In this document: positions 35,101 through 46,286 of the stretch, piece by piece
Numbering within the stretch: the first letter of the stretch is position 1
Layout of the letters: each line of letters begins with the position of its first letter
Origin: Dendrobium chrysotoxum
Lineage: Eukaryota > Streptophyta > Magnoliopsida > Asparagales > Orchidaceae
Length of the DNA stretch: 64,000 bases
Assembly: GCA_019925795.1 (NCBI GenBank)
Contig: CM034300.1
Span: 32,785,591-32,849,590, forward strand
Direction: 5' to 3'
Translations under genes and position numbers: made by a program
The notes under the pieces: generated by a model
The model's database searches: none
Seen by the model: the letters and a program-made list of their open reading frames with translations, nothing else
Told to the model about the DNA's origin: nothing

Positions 35101-35600
35101 TTCTTTTTAAACCAGTACGATGTGACTATCCAAGAGGGAAATTTTTCTTCTCAAATAAATCTGGCCTCAGCTAATTCTTAATTTTAGAAATGACTTACTG
35201 CTCGATTTCTAGACGTATTCATTGAGGAGCTTGCTAAATAGAAATGGCATCATATTATATTCCAAGTTTATGAACTGCTATGTTAATGGACAAGCCTGGC
35301 ATTTTTTTGTATGTCTAAGAAAAGTAGTCCCTAAACTCAAAAAGAAGTTGGATTAGATTCTTTAATTTATCTTCACTCAACAAAGAGGTAATGAAGGTAG
35401 GGCAAGGGTCATCCTCTACTCCAAGGTTAATTTTCTTAAGTTTTTCAACTATCGATTTGTTTTTTCTTCAAATTTAGGGGTTGCATCTAGAACTTGAAGT
35501 TCATTGTGATCATCTGATGTCTCCAAATAGAGCCCATCAAGGGGATCAAAGAATTTTGTTGGGACCATCTCAGATTCATAATGATTTGTTATTACAAGCT
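32150..35600 (-). pseudogene. pol: pol of gypsy copy 1: RT, RNase H, integrase
   Basis: Reading the minus strand: a linker (35400-35600), then RT with the D-L-N-K-A-C-P-K-D block near 35050-35080 and F-G-L-K-N followed by the active site Y-I-D-D at 34775-34786 in an open stretch (34592-34879). RNase H remains follow (about 34270-34370), then a linker with S-N-S-M-M-D-D (33357-33560). The integrase zinc-binding part, with C-Q-V-H-G, is near 33020-33110 and the core start G-M-N-V-I-G-P near 32960. Block order and wording fit the Tat lineage of Ty3/gypsy. The frame is broken in dozens of places. Confidence 0.82.
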
Positions 35601-38253
35601 AATATTCATCATTGTCAAACGAACTTCCAGTACCAAAGCTGATACCACTAGTCAAATTTCTTTTATCTTTTGTATGCCATATGCTCTTGTGGTATCTAGC
35701 TTGATTCTTGGTCTATTGAACTAGCATGAGACCTTCAAAGATATAATTTTTATGCACACGGGAAAGTAGCCAAGTGGTAATTATTTGATTAAAAGGTTTT
35801 ATGGGAGTTTTGAAAAAGATTAAATTTCTTTGGGAATAATTAATTTTTTGGAAGTTTTGGTTTTGAGATCAAATAACACATTATGAATGAGATATCACCT
35901 CTAAAGGTAAACATATAATTCCCAAATGGGTTTGAATTACAAAAGTTTGCATTTATCTTGATTATCATAGTCAAACTCAAGAAAAATAACATGTGATCCT
36001 GAAAGATAAAAAAAATGTTCAATTGAGTGTTTGACTATAATAATTTAGATAAGAGATTATTAATTTTATAATCAAAATCATGATAATAGAATGATATATC
36101 TTCCTAGAGAAAAACATATTTTTTATTATCAGTCATCTAAAAATGACGATAATGATCATCTGGTTTTATTCTCCCAAAGATAATTAATTAATGTTTTAAA
36201 AAGATTGGTTTTGTAAAATTAATCTAGATTTCTAAATCTCCTATGAGTGTAAGCCCTCGTAGTTAATTACATTGTAGGGAAACTAGAATTTCCTACGAAT
36301 ACTCTCGATTAAAATAACGGTAAAATTTTATTTTGAGATTTCAAGGTTTGATATCAAAGGAACGTGGATTAAAATTCAAATGGGATTAGATCAAGATGGA
36401 ACACTTATTTCTAGAGGTTAAGAAAGAAGTGGTAGGAGGTAATCTGAGATTTTGAATCATTTCAAAAACACCCTGGCCTATCATAAGTGTTGGGCTTAAA
36501 TTTTGATTGAAAGAGATTTAAGTTTGAATTATCAATTTTATTAGAAGGTTGGGATTAGATTCCTAGAGGTTGAGGTCTTATATCATAAGCATGCCTCAGA
36601 ACCTAAATCTAAATTAGGCACTGAAAAATCAGTAACTCGAACCTAGCTAAAGTAAAGTAGGATTTGGACTTATCCCAACCAGAATTGGGTAGCCAGCTAA
36701 CCACCTAAACACTTCCAAACCATGAGTTTGGTCTTTTATGTGAGAATGATAGAGATGTTGTTTAGTTATGTTTAAGGAGTTGGGGCTGACATCTAGAGTA
36801 TATCCTAATTTGGTCCTTTGACTTGTGTTGGGTAATATGAAACTTAAAGTAAATGCAATTAAACTTTTGGCATATTTTAATTTATTTTTAATGCAGTGCA
36901 TGGTAATTGACTCAATGAATGCTTAAAATAAATATGAAGCAATTTTAAAAAGGCTTAAAAATAGATTTTTTCTTTAGAGATTGCACAAAATCCCCTTGAC
37001 AGATCTACACCCTCATAGGCTAGGTGGTTTGCAAAAAGCCACTAGTGGGGAGGTGCCTAATAAAGGAAAGAAAGTGCAACAAATACAACATGAACTCCTA
37101 GTAATCTTGGGCTTACTTCTTAAAAGTGTTAGAGTTTCTATGTTATCTTCAAAAATTTTAATTTAATTAAAGTAGAAAAGTTTTAACGATCCCTCACGAG
37201 CCAACGATCGGGTTCTAGGTAAAATCAAAGATCAACATGAAAAATTATCAAAAAACTACTAAAAATATGCAATCCTATATCATAATCAACACATCGATCA
37301 TTAATTAAATTAATTAAATTAATATTTAGATTAAAAGTTCATGTGGCAAATGCCACTTAATATTATAACCTAGGGTCTGTAGAATATAAAGTGATCGGGT
37401 ACCACTGACACTAGCCTAGATTCTACTCTAAAACTTAAGTAAATTTGAGAATGTTATTCTTCCGAATCTTCACTATTTCGTACTTTTGCAGGGCTCCTTA
37501 GAGCATCGGGTCAGGATATCCAAGTGAAAAGAAACTCCTCCCCAAAGGGGTGTTCTCTTTCCTCCTAGGATACTCAAAGTATCCTAATCTGAATCTTCAA
37601 ATTAAGAGGGACTCTCCCTTACGGGATGTCACTCATCTCTTTGAATTTTAGATTGGATTTATGTCTCATCTCAAATGTCACTTGACTCAGTTATAACTTA
37701 AATACATTAAATTATATTGAATGAAAATTTAAATCATGACTTGGATCACCTGTAGGGTTATCCTAAGCAATTATATTCAAATCATTCCAAGTAGTTAATC
37801 TAATAAAATTTAAAATGCTCAAACCAGGCACACTTGGCCCTACTCTTTTAATTTTAAAACGGAGACTTAGCTCAGCATTAGTACCTATAGTAATTTAATA
37901 TTTATGATTTTGCTCCCTTTTATTTTAAAAGCTCTGTATGAGTATGATCACCTGCATAAGATTGAATTAGCATAAATTATCCATAACCTAGGGGTAAATC
38001 TAACACCCATAAATCATATCATAGAGTGTAGAAATTAAATAATTAATCACATCAACATTAACAACCAGCATGTAATAAAAACTCAAAAAGCCTGGCACAC
38101 AGCAAAAAGATAAACACTGGCCTAGCTTAGATCTAGAAGTGGTGCCTTAGCAAATCATCTAAGTGTGTGTAGTAGGCTGTGTGGTTTGGATATGTCTTAT
38201 ATCAGATAATTAGTTAAAGTTATCTTATTTTTGTGTTTATTGATGGTTGAAGG
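35601..38253 (-). other. Upstream region (LTR/UTR) of gypsy copy 1
   Basis: No convincing gene. 35800-37060 aligns by eye with 59520-60700, for example CCTATGAGTGTAAGCCCTCG against CCTATGAGGGAAAGCCCTCG, and AATGCAGTGCATG in both. It is likely 5' LTR or leader. 37060-38253 is AT-rich with nothing recognised. Confidence 0.55.
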
Positions 38254-39899
38254 TGAAAGTTCGAAAGGGATGTTAAGCCCTACTGAACTAGTCCCGAGGC
38301 TAACCAAGAGGGGGGGTGAATTGGTTATTTAAAAATTTCACGATAACAACAAAAATCTTTTCGATACTTAGCAGCGGAAACAAGTAAATAATAACGAAAA
38401 GATCAACCAACGATATTCACCCAAGCAGTTTATATTGAAAAGTAAAGTGCAAAACTGAATCAGAAAAGCAAACCAAATTTTATAGTGGTTCGGTCAACTT
38501 GACCTACGTCCACTCCCCGGAGCCTCCTCTTCGGGTATTGCACTAAACAAAAGTGACTCTCCTTTTGCTCCCACAGCAAGGCAGAGAAGCCTGTACAAAG
38601 CACCTCCTTTTCACCACACGGTTAGGCAGAGAACCTGACCTCCTTTCGCTTCCTCCTGAAGCAGGCAGAGAACCTTCGAACTCCTTTTGCTTCCACCTGA
38701 AGCGGGCAGAGAACCCCGGATCTTCTTGCGAACGATCCTCCCACGAAGAAGACGACTCTGATCCGTGCTTGGAGCAACCTTAGTGAATCCCTCACTAACT
38801 CCCCCTCATAAGATCTCTTCTCTCTCTCCCAACTCTCTCTTCTCTCCAAGGTTTCTCAAGGAAGGAAGGTAGCAAAAGATTTTTCCAAAAATTGGAAAAA
38901 GTTCTTTTAAAGGAGGGCTTAAAATTTGCCCTAAATCTCAACTGGTCGGCCAAGATCGTCCAGGACGATCTGAAGATCGTCCTGTACGATCAGTTCAAAT
39001 TCAGCTGATTCAGTCTGGACGATTAGGCTCTTCTGGACGATCAGTAGAAAAAGTTGTTCATATCGTCCCGTATGATACTACGATCGTCCGGGACGATTAG
39101 TGCAAATTGAGGAAAATCGTCCAGAAGACAGTTCGGGTCGTCCAGAGAAATCTGTGCTGGACGACCAAAAAATGACTTGATCGTCCAGGACGATTGGGAC
39201 ATCGTCCAGGACGATTGGGACATCGTCCTGTACGATTAGTTTAAAAAGGCCCAAAATCGTCCTGAACACAGTTCGGGTCGTACAGCTGAAATGCACAAGA
39301 CGATCACGATCGTCCGAGACGATCCTGCGATCGTCCAGGATGATGTGATCGTATCAATTAAACATTAATTGCTTTCCTTAATTACCAGACTAATTTAGGC
39401 ATGATTGTAGTGAATCGTCCGGGATGATACACGTATCGTCCGGGATGATTAGACCAAAATACTTAAAATAAAACTTGCCTAACTTAATCTGGCGGCTGGG
39501 AATTTCTGATTTGAGCATATCATCCCGTACGATCCAAAGATCGTCCAGGATGATCTGCTTAATCAGACCCTCTTAACTTAGTCGCCCTAATTAGGGTTTC
39601 TGTTTTAACTGGATCGTCCAGGACGATGCTACTATCGTCCAGGACGATCTGAACAAAATTTTAACAGAAACTCTAATTCACTCAATCTCTCTCCCTGAGT
39701 GTGTGTGTGCAAGGTTACTTAGCTAGGGAATCAGTTACATTACAATTGACTCAATAAAAGGAAAAATCATACATTTGACACACTTGGACCCGATCTTGAG
39801 TTGGCTTGAGTAGCTCGCGGTCTTTTGTGCCTGAAACAGATTAGCCAAGCAGAACACACTGGAAACATGTTTGTCATCATCAAAACCAGATTTGTAATA
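38254..39899 (-). repeat. 3' LTR of element E
   Basis: 1646 bp. Array at 38955-39648, with pairs 38955/38976 and 39613/39634 and the triplet 39180/39201/39222, all with 6-base spacers. It lacks 32 bp present in the other LTR (about 46780-46812). Its 5' terminal TGTT reads TATT. Confidence 0.93.
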
Positions 39900-41357
39900 A
39901 TCTCCCCCTTTTTGATGATGGCAAACATTTGTAAAGTAGTCTGAAAATAAAATGAAACTAAGAGATCAAACAAAAAAAACATTTTTTTAAATTTTCATTT
40001 AACAGCTCAAACAATACAGAAAACATGACTCAGAAAATAGAAACAGACACGACTACAACTGACTCCCTCTTTTGACATCACAAAAAGGAGGAGGGAAAAA
40101 CATAACAGTGAAATAAAACATAAAATAGAACAACTACAAAATAAGAAAATCAGAATTTTTCCTTGATTTTAGATTCAAAAACCAATGACAGGACGATTGA
40201 CAGCGCTGAAATCCAGAAAAGGTTGGAAATAATCAACTTTCGTAACTCCGACCCCGGGCACCTTATCGATGCAAATCTCTTTCAAAACAAAAATTAGATT
40301 CAGAAGAAAAGACATTAGATTTGAAAAGAGATCCTTTCAAGCCTCGTTCCAGAAAAATATCTGATATAATAGTGTTACAAAGTAAAAAATCAGAAATCAG
40401 GATTTTCCAGACTCAAGCTTTTGAAAATATTAGGTGGCGCACAGATTTTTCTAGGACATCTAACAATCTGAAAGGGAAGAAAGCTTGGTTTGGGCTCATT
40501 TTGTGCCTCTTTTTCAAATTGGTTGGCACTTTGCACATCTTTTGATTTTTGATACACTTTGTGTATCCAATTTGGCAATTTTGCATCTTTTCAGTTTTGG
40601 GCTCATTTTATGCCTCTTTTTCAAATTATCTGGCGCACTGCGCATCTTTTATAAGCTTTCTCCTTTTCATAATTATTAAAGAGTCTCAGCTGTGAGATTA
40701 TCTTCCAGACATAGGAGATGACTCTCCTTGGTAAGGAAGAATGATCCACAAAACAAAAGTCATACACCATATGATAAATGCAATCACTTGGTTTTAGAAA
40801 ATCAAACTAATGACTCAAGACTTTGAAAAACACTATTGATATGAGGCAGATTACTGTAGGAAGATAAAATAATCTCTATTTCAAAAACTAACATTTTAAT
40901 TTTGAAAAGAATTTTTATTCGAAAGAAACCATACACCAGTAAAGGAGTTAGAGGAAGAGAAACAATCATCAATATTTCTTCCCTTTAACAGGTTTAGTGG
41001 AATCAATCACTGCGTACCAGCTTCCAAACCAAAACAAGGTAAAAACTCATAGTTAGAAGTTCAGATTTTTCAGAAATAGTGAACGGTGATCAGATTTTGA
41101 ACAATTACCATATAAAAATAATAAGTGCAAGATATGAACTAGTGAATACAAGCAGGTAGAAAATCACATCAAAGTAAATACTCAAATCAAACTAACAGTA
41201 AGGCTAAAATAGAAATCAGCAGAAGAAATAAAATCAACTGAAAGTAAATAATCAAAGCCAAAAACTAACTAACAGAAATTAGAAATCAAAAAACTAAACC
41301 TAACTAACAGAAATCAGAATACCAATCAGAAAGATCATAAATCAGCAGTCATCAGAA
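39900..41357 (-). other. Polypurine tract and 3' noncoding region of element E
   Basis: The minus-strand purine tract (39900-39914, CAAAAAGGGGGAGAT) abuts the LTR. The inverted-repeat cluster shared with F and G is at about 40495-40700. No ORF3 and no palindrome array: the sequence passes directly from the segment matching F near 28010 to that matching F near 29760. Confidence 0.8.
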
Positions 41358-44300
41358 TCAAGCATTTATATTAATCACTCCTAATCTGGTTCTCAAAATG
41401 CTGAATGGGTCAAAGGCCAGTGGTTTAGTGAATATGTCAGCCAGCTGATTTTCAGTTGCTACATGATGTAGCTCAATGTCCCCTTTTGTAACATGGTCCC
41501 TAATGAAGTGATGCCTAATGTCAATGTGTTTGGTCCTAGAATGTTGGATTGGATTCTTAGAGATATAGATGGCACTGGTATTATCACACAGAACAGAAAT
41601 TGTGCCAACAGGTACTCCTAAATCCAAGACTTGTTGTTTCAACCAAAGAACTTGGGACACACAACTTCCTAAGGCAATGTACTCAGCTTCAGCAGTGGAA
41701 AGTGCAACTGAGTTCTATTTTCTACTGGACCAGGAAACTAACGACTGTCCTATGAATTGACAAGTCCCAGAGGTACTCTTCCTATCCACCCTACACCCTG
41801 CAAAGTCAGAGTCAGAATATCCAATGATCTCAAAAGAGGTGCTGTGCCTAGGGTACCAAATTCCTAGGTTTGGGGTCCCTAAAAGATATCTAAGAATTCT
41901 CTTAATAGCAGTCAGGTGGGACTCTTTTGGATCAGCCTGAAACCTAGCACAAAGATAGACACTAAACATGATATCAGGTCGGCTAGCAGTATGGTAAAGC
42001 AGTGAACCTATTATCCCTCTATACTTCTTCTGATCAACAGATTTTCCATTTGAATCCTTATCTAACTGAACTGAGGAGGGCATGGGAGTATTGATTGGCT
42101 TGGCTTTGTCCATTTCATATTTCTTCAAAATGTCCTTAGTGTATTTTGATTGATTGAGAAAGGTTCCATCATCCGTTTGCCTTATGCTAAACCCCAAAAA
42201 GTAGGACAATTCTCCCATCATACTCATCTCAAACTCCTTACTCATTGTTTTGGAAAACTTATCACATAAATATTTATCAGAAGATCCAAAAATTATATCA
42301 TCAACATAAATCTGGACAATGAGTAAGTCATCTCCTATTCTCCTCAGAAAAAGGGTGGTGTCTACGCTCCCCTTAACAAACTCTCTTTCTAACAGGAATG
42401 TGTTAAGCCTCTCATACCAAGCTCTGGGTGCCTGTTTCAATCCATATAAGGCCTTTTTTAATTTATAGACATGACTTGGATATTGGGAACTCTCAAAACC
42501 TGGGGGTTGTTCTACAAAAACATCTTCTTTAATTACCCCATTTAAAAAGGCACTCTTGACATCCATTTGAAACAGCTTAAATCCCTTGTAACAGGCAAAG
42601 GCTAGTAGCACTCTAATGGCTTCCAATCTAGCTACAGGGGCAAAATTTTCCTCAAAATCTATCCCTTCTATTTGATTATACCCCTTAGCCACCAATCTTA
42701 CCTTATTTCTCACCACCACACAAGAATCATTCATCTTATTCTTAAAGACCCACTTGGTTCCCACAGTACTTTGGTTTCTAGGTCTTTCTACTAACTCCCA
42801 AACATCATTCCTTACAAATTGATTCAATTCTTCATGCATAGCTAAAATCCAAAACTCATCCGACAAGGCTTGATTGATGTTGGTGGGTTCAGTCATTGAG
42901 ATAAAGGCAGAATGGTTTACTTCCTTCCTAAGTCCATGCCTAGTCCTAACACCTTCAGAAGGGTCTCCTAAGATCAGTTCTTTAGGATGACTCGAAGAAT
43001 ATCTCCAATCTCTAGGCAGTGTGGTTTGAGGTTCTACCCTTTCCTCCAAATTTGTATTTCCAACTCCTTGGGTAACCTCAACAATCTCTTCATCTTCTAC
43101 TTCAGATCTAGACTCCTTAGGATCAGATTCATCAAACACTACATGGGTTGTTTCTTCCACCACCAAAGTCCTCCTATTGAACACCCTAAAGGATTTCCCC
43201 ACACTTGAATATCCTAAGAACACTCCTTCATCAGATTTGGGGTCAAATTTTCCTAAGGGTGACTTCCCGTTGTTCAGAATGAAAACTTTACAGCCAAAGA
43301 CATGGAGGTGGGACAGATTTGGTGTTCTACCCTTAATGATCTCATAAGGTGTCTTGTTCAGTTTGACTCTCACATTCACCCTATTCAGCACATAACAGGC
43401 AGTGTTCACCGCTTCAGCCCAAAAGTATTTTGGAAGTGAATACTCGGCAAGCATGGCTATGGCGGCTTCCACTAAGGTCCTGTTCTTCCTTTCAGCTACC
43501 CCGTTCTGCTGAGGGGTCCTAGGAGCTGAAAAATTGTGACTAATCCCATGATCCTTTCAAAAACTTCCAAATCTTTCATTTTCAAACTCCCCTCCGTGAT
43601 CACTATGGATGGTAATAATCTCACATCCTAACTTCTTCTGAATCCAAGTAGAGAAAGATCTAAACTCATCAAATGACTCAGATTTGTGTGACAAAAACTT
43701 AACCCAAGTGAACCTTGAATAATCATCAACAATCACAAAACCATAGACTCTCCCCCCTAAGCTGGCAGTGCTAATGGGTCCAAAGAGGTCCATGTGAAGA
43801 ACTTCTAAAGGTCTAGAGGTGCTAATGTCCTTAACTAAATGAAAAGAGGACTGGACTTGCTTCCCCAACTGACAGGCATCACACAGGTGATCCTTAGTGA
43901 ACTTAAGCTTGGGCACACCTCTAACTAAGTCCTTTTGGGTGACTCTCCTAAGGGTTTTCATACTAGCATGACACAATCTCCTATGCCATAACCAAGACTC
44001 ATCAGCAGCAGTTTTTAAGCAAATTGAATTATCAGATTTAATGCTACTTACATCCAGCTTGTAGACGTTGTTGATCCTTTGCCCCTCCAAAACAACTTCA
44101 TCATTTAAGCTTAAAATACAGCCAATGGGCAGGAATTTGATGTTGTATCCCTTGTCGCAGAGTTGACTAATGCTCAGCAAGTTGTGTTTCAGTCCATCTA
44201 CAAGCAAAACGTTATCAATCACAAAATTCTTCGAATCACCAATTATACCTGTGCCTACCACCTTCCTGGTGGTGTTATCTCCAAGTGTAACCTTGCCGCC

Positions 44301-44408
44301 AGCTCTGGCCTCCAGCGAAATGAACTGATTTGCATCTCCAGTCATATGTCTAGAACATCCGCTGTCCAGATACCACATGCTCTCATGAGGTCTTGTATGA
44401 GAGCACTC
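41358..44408 (-). pseudogene. pol: pol of element E: protease, integrase, RT, RNase H (two stops)
   Basis: Predicted exon 2, 1017 codons in one frame from the acceptor at 44408 to the TAA at 41358. Protease motif M-W-Y-L-D-S-G-C-S-R-H-M-T-G-D lies at the start (44378), the pre-integrase zinc region at about 43870-43990, and the integrase core to about 43450, including F-V-I-V-D-D-Y-S-R. RT (RVT_2 type) has Y-V-D-D at 42297-42308. RNase H ends with L-A-D-I-F-T-K-P near the terminus. Only TGA at 43557 (a Cys codon in B) and TAG at 41715 interrupt it. Without them this would be a full-length copia pol. It is very recently inactivated. Confidence 0.92.
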
Positions 44409-45130
44409 CTACAAAATCATCAAATGTCAGTCTTAGGAACCCAAACAGGTTTGGGTTCCTTCTTAAGAAAAGAAGAATGCGATGCATGCGTGCTGTACTG
44501 TGCAACAGGCAGTTTGGGTCTTCACACCCAATGTGTACTACGGTGAACAGTACAAGTGTGTGATATGTGTCCTAACATGCCACATGAAAAACATTTAACA
44601 CAAGGAAAAGGATTAACTAAATGTCGTGAGTGATAGTGCCTCTTCCTAGTAGTGTATGAAACATGCTTTGATGAACTTGCAACAGAATTTTTAAAAGGTG
44701 GTGGTGCATAAAACTGTTCAAAGGTAGGCGATGTTTTATTCTTTTCAAAAGCGCTAATTTTTACTTCTAAAAACTCATTCTCTTTCTTTAAACTTGCAAT
44801 TTCAAATTTTAAAGCGCCACAGTTACTTTCTACTTCACATGCCATTGTATCTAACTCTTTAAAAGCTTTTTCTAAATCAACATGCGTGGTTTTCAAAGAA
44901 TCATGCTCAGAAACTAAATCAGAATATTTTTTGTTCAATTCATCAAACTCATCAAGCAGAGACATGTGATTGGAATCAAGTGTGGAATGATCTTTAACTA
45001 CAGAATCATGCTCTTTTTGTAAAGTCAAATAATCTAATTTCAAACTAGTATGGGTTTTCTTAAGCTTCCTATACGATGTATGAATCTTTTCAGAAACTTC
45101 AAATAACTGATCGTAAGTAAGCTCACATAC
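44409..45130 (-). other. Predicted gag-pol intron of element E (722 bp)
   Basis: The donor GAG|GTATGTGAG is at 45131|45130 and the acceptor TTTTGTAG|G ends at 44409. Splicing joins gag and pol in phase. The pol frame upstream of 44408 is closed by the acceptor's own TAG. The gag frame closes at TGA-TGA a few bases before that, and in E also at TGA 44522 (a Trp codon in F and C). The reading frames do not overlap, so a frameshift cannot link them. Confidence 0.6.
44522..45130 (-). CDS. Gag C-terminal extension of element E (within the predicted intron)
   Basis: In the unspliced RNA the gag frame continues for about 200 codons. It encodes a long heptad-rich coiled coil (44740-45043, rich in Leu, Glu and Lys: L-D-E-F-D-E-L-N-K-K) and a second knuckle C-F-S-C-G-M-L-G-H-I-S-H-T-C (about 44550-44590). 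Both parts recur in A, B, C and F, and in A, B, E and F intron frame is kept, so the segment has been under coding constraint. A role in Gag assembly is inferred. Confidence 0.6.
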   Translation of the reverse strand, partial: VCELTYDQLFEVSEKIHTSYRKLKKTHTSLKLDYLTLQKEHDSVVKDHSTLDSNHMSLLDEFDELNKKYSDLVSEHDSLKTTHVDLEKAFKELDTMACEVESNCGALKFEIASLKKENEFLEVKISAFEKNKTSPTFEQFYAPPPFKNSVASSSKHVSYTTRKRHYHSRHLVNPFPCVKCFSCGMLGHISHTCTVHRSTHWV

Positions 45131-46231
45131 CTCTTCCTGGTCCGACTAACCAGGGTGATCATCCGCCATTAGACACAAGTTTGTTTCCTCCTCTTCAGCT
45201 TCAGTCTCAGAAGAGTCGGATGCAGAGTCTGCCCAGAACGCCTTCTGAATCCGCTTCTTGTCCTTTCTGAACTTTGGTTTCTCCTCACTCTTCTCCTTGC
45301 TTGGGTGAGCTTTAAGTGTTGGACAATCAGCCTTAATGTGTCTAGGCTTCCTGCATTCAAAACAAACCGATTCAGATGAACCCTTAAAGTTTTTATTGAA
45401 CTTACCCTTGTTCCACTTTTGATAGTTCTTATGTTTCTTCCTTAGAAAGCTTTTGAATTGCCTTGTGATTAAGGCAACAACATCGCTATCAGACCCGAAA
45501 GTGCTAGCATCTGAATCTTTGGCCTTTAGTGCCACTGTCTTCTCTTTCTTGCGTTCACCTGCATCAAGTTGCCTTTGGTTCACCCCTTGCTCGTAAGCAA
45601 TGAGTGATCCAAGTAAGCTGTCAATAGAGTAAGTATTTAAATCTTTGGATTCAGTAATAGCAGTAATCTTAGCATCATAAGAAGCAGGAAAACATCTAAG
45701 AATCTTGTTCACTCTTTTGTAGTTGGTAAGTTCTCTACCTAAAGCATGCAAAGAGGTAACAATCTGAGTGAACCTTGTGTACATTTCTGAAATAGACTCA
45801 CTAGGTTTCATGCGAAAAAGTTCGTAATCATGTAACAAGATGTTTAACCTAGATTGTTTGACTTCAGTTGTACCTTTGTATGTTATACATAACCTATCCC
45901 AGATTTCCTTTCCCGTTGTACAAGTAGAAACACGCATATAGTCTTCAGATTTCAAAGCACAAAAGAAACAGTTCAAACATTTTGCATTCAACTGTGCTAA
46001 ATCACGATCATCAAACATCCAATCAGTAAACGGCAATTCAGTTTTCACATTGTTAACCATTCGAAAAGGTGGTTCGTATCCGTCCTTAACTAACATCCAC
46101 ATGCGATAATCAATAGATTGCAAAAAAGTAGACATGCGTGTTTTCCAAAAATCAAAAGGAATATTGTCAAACAACGGTGGTCTGGTAATAGAATAACCTT
46201 CAGCAGTATTACGATTATTACAGTTAGCCAT
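45131..46231 (-). pseudogene. gag: gag of element E (exon 1; one stop)
   Basis: 367 codons from the ATG at 46231 to the splice donor. The UBN2-type Gag domain is at about residues 15-230 and the CCHC knuckle at residues 290-303 (C-F-E-C, H, C; an Arg replaces the usual Gly before the His). Lys-rich and acidic Ser-rich segments follow. A single TAG at 45146-45148 replaces the Gln codon of B, a C-to-T type change, six codons before the donor. The start is fixed by its position 39 bases after the primer site and by the matching start in A, B and F. Confidence 0.9.
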
Positions 46232-46269
46232 GGATCAAATTCAAAAGTTTTTAAACCTAAATTTTGAAT

Positions 46270-46284
46270 CCCGCTCTGATACCA
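46270..46284 (-). other. Primer-binding site of element E
   Basis: TGGTATCAGAGCGGG on the minus strand, two bases from the LTR end; initiator tRNA-Met type. Confidence 0.93.
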
Positions 46285-46286
46285 CT

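Larger units (their letters stand above)
31860..38253 (-). mobile_element. Ty3/gypsy copy 1 (Tat/Ogre type), pol without gag
   Basis: Old minus-strand gypsy: integrase, RNase H and RT from 32150 to 35600. Upstream sequence (35800-37060) is homologous to the region upstream of ORF1/gag in copy 2 (59520-60700). ORF1, gag and protease are missing between them. The 3' side is split by F and continues at 19605 and below; the 5' side is split by E at 38253. Confidence 0.7.

Noticed and set aside
36981..37166. Small plus-strand open frame in the gypsy upstream region
   Set aside because: The homologous stretch near 60640-60720 does not keep it, so it is not a gene.
44409..45130. Programmed frameshift or stop readthrough between gag and pol
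   Set aside because: The gag frame ends before the pol frame opens: the acceptor TAG is a stop in the pol frame in B, C, E and F. The frames share no overlap, so neither mechanism can link them.
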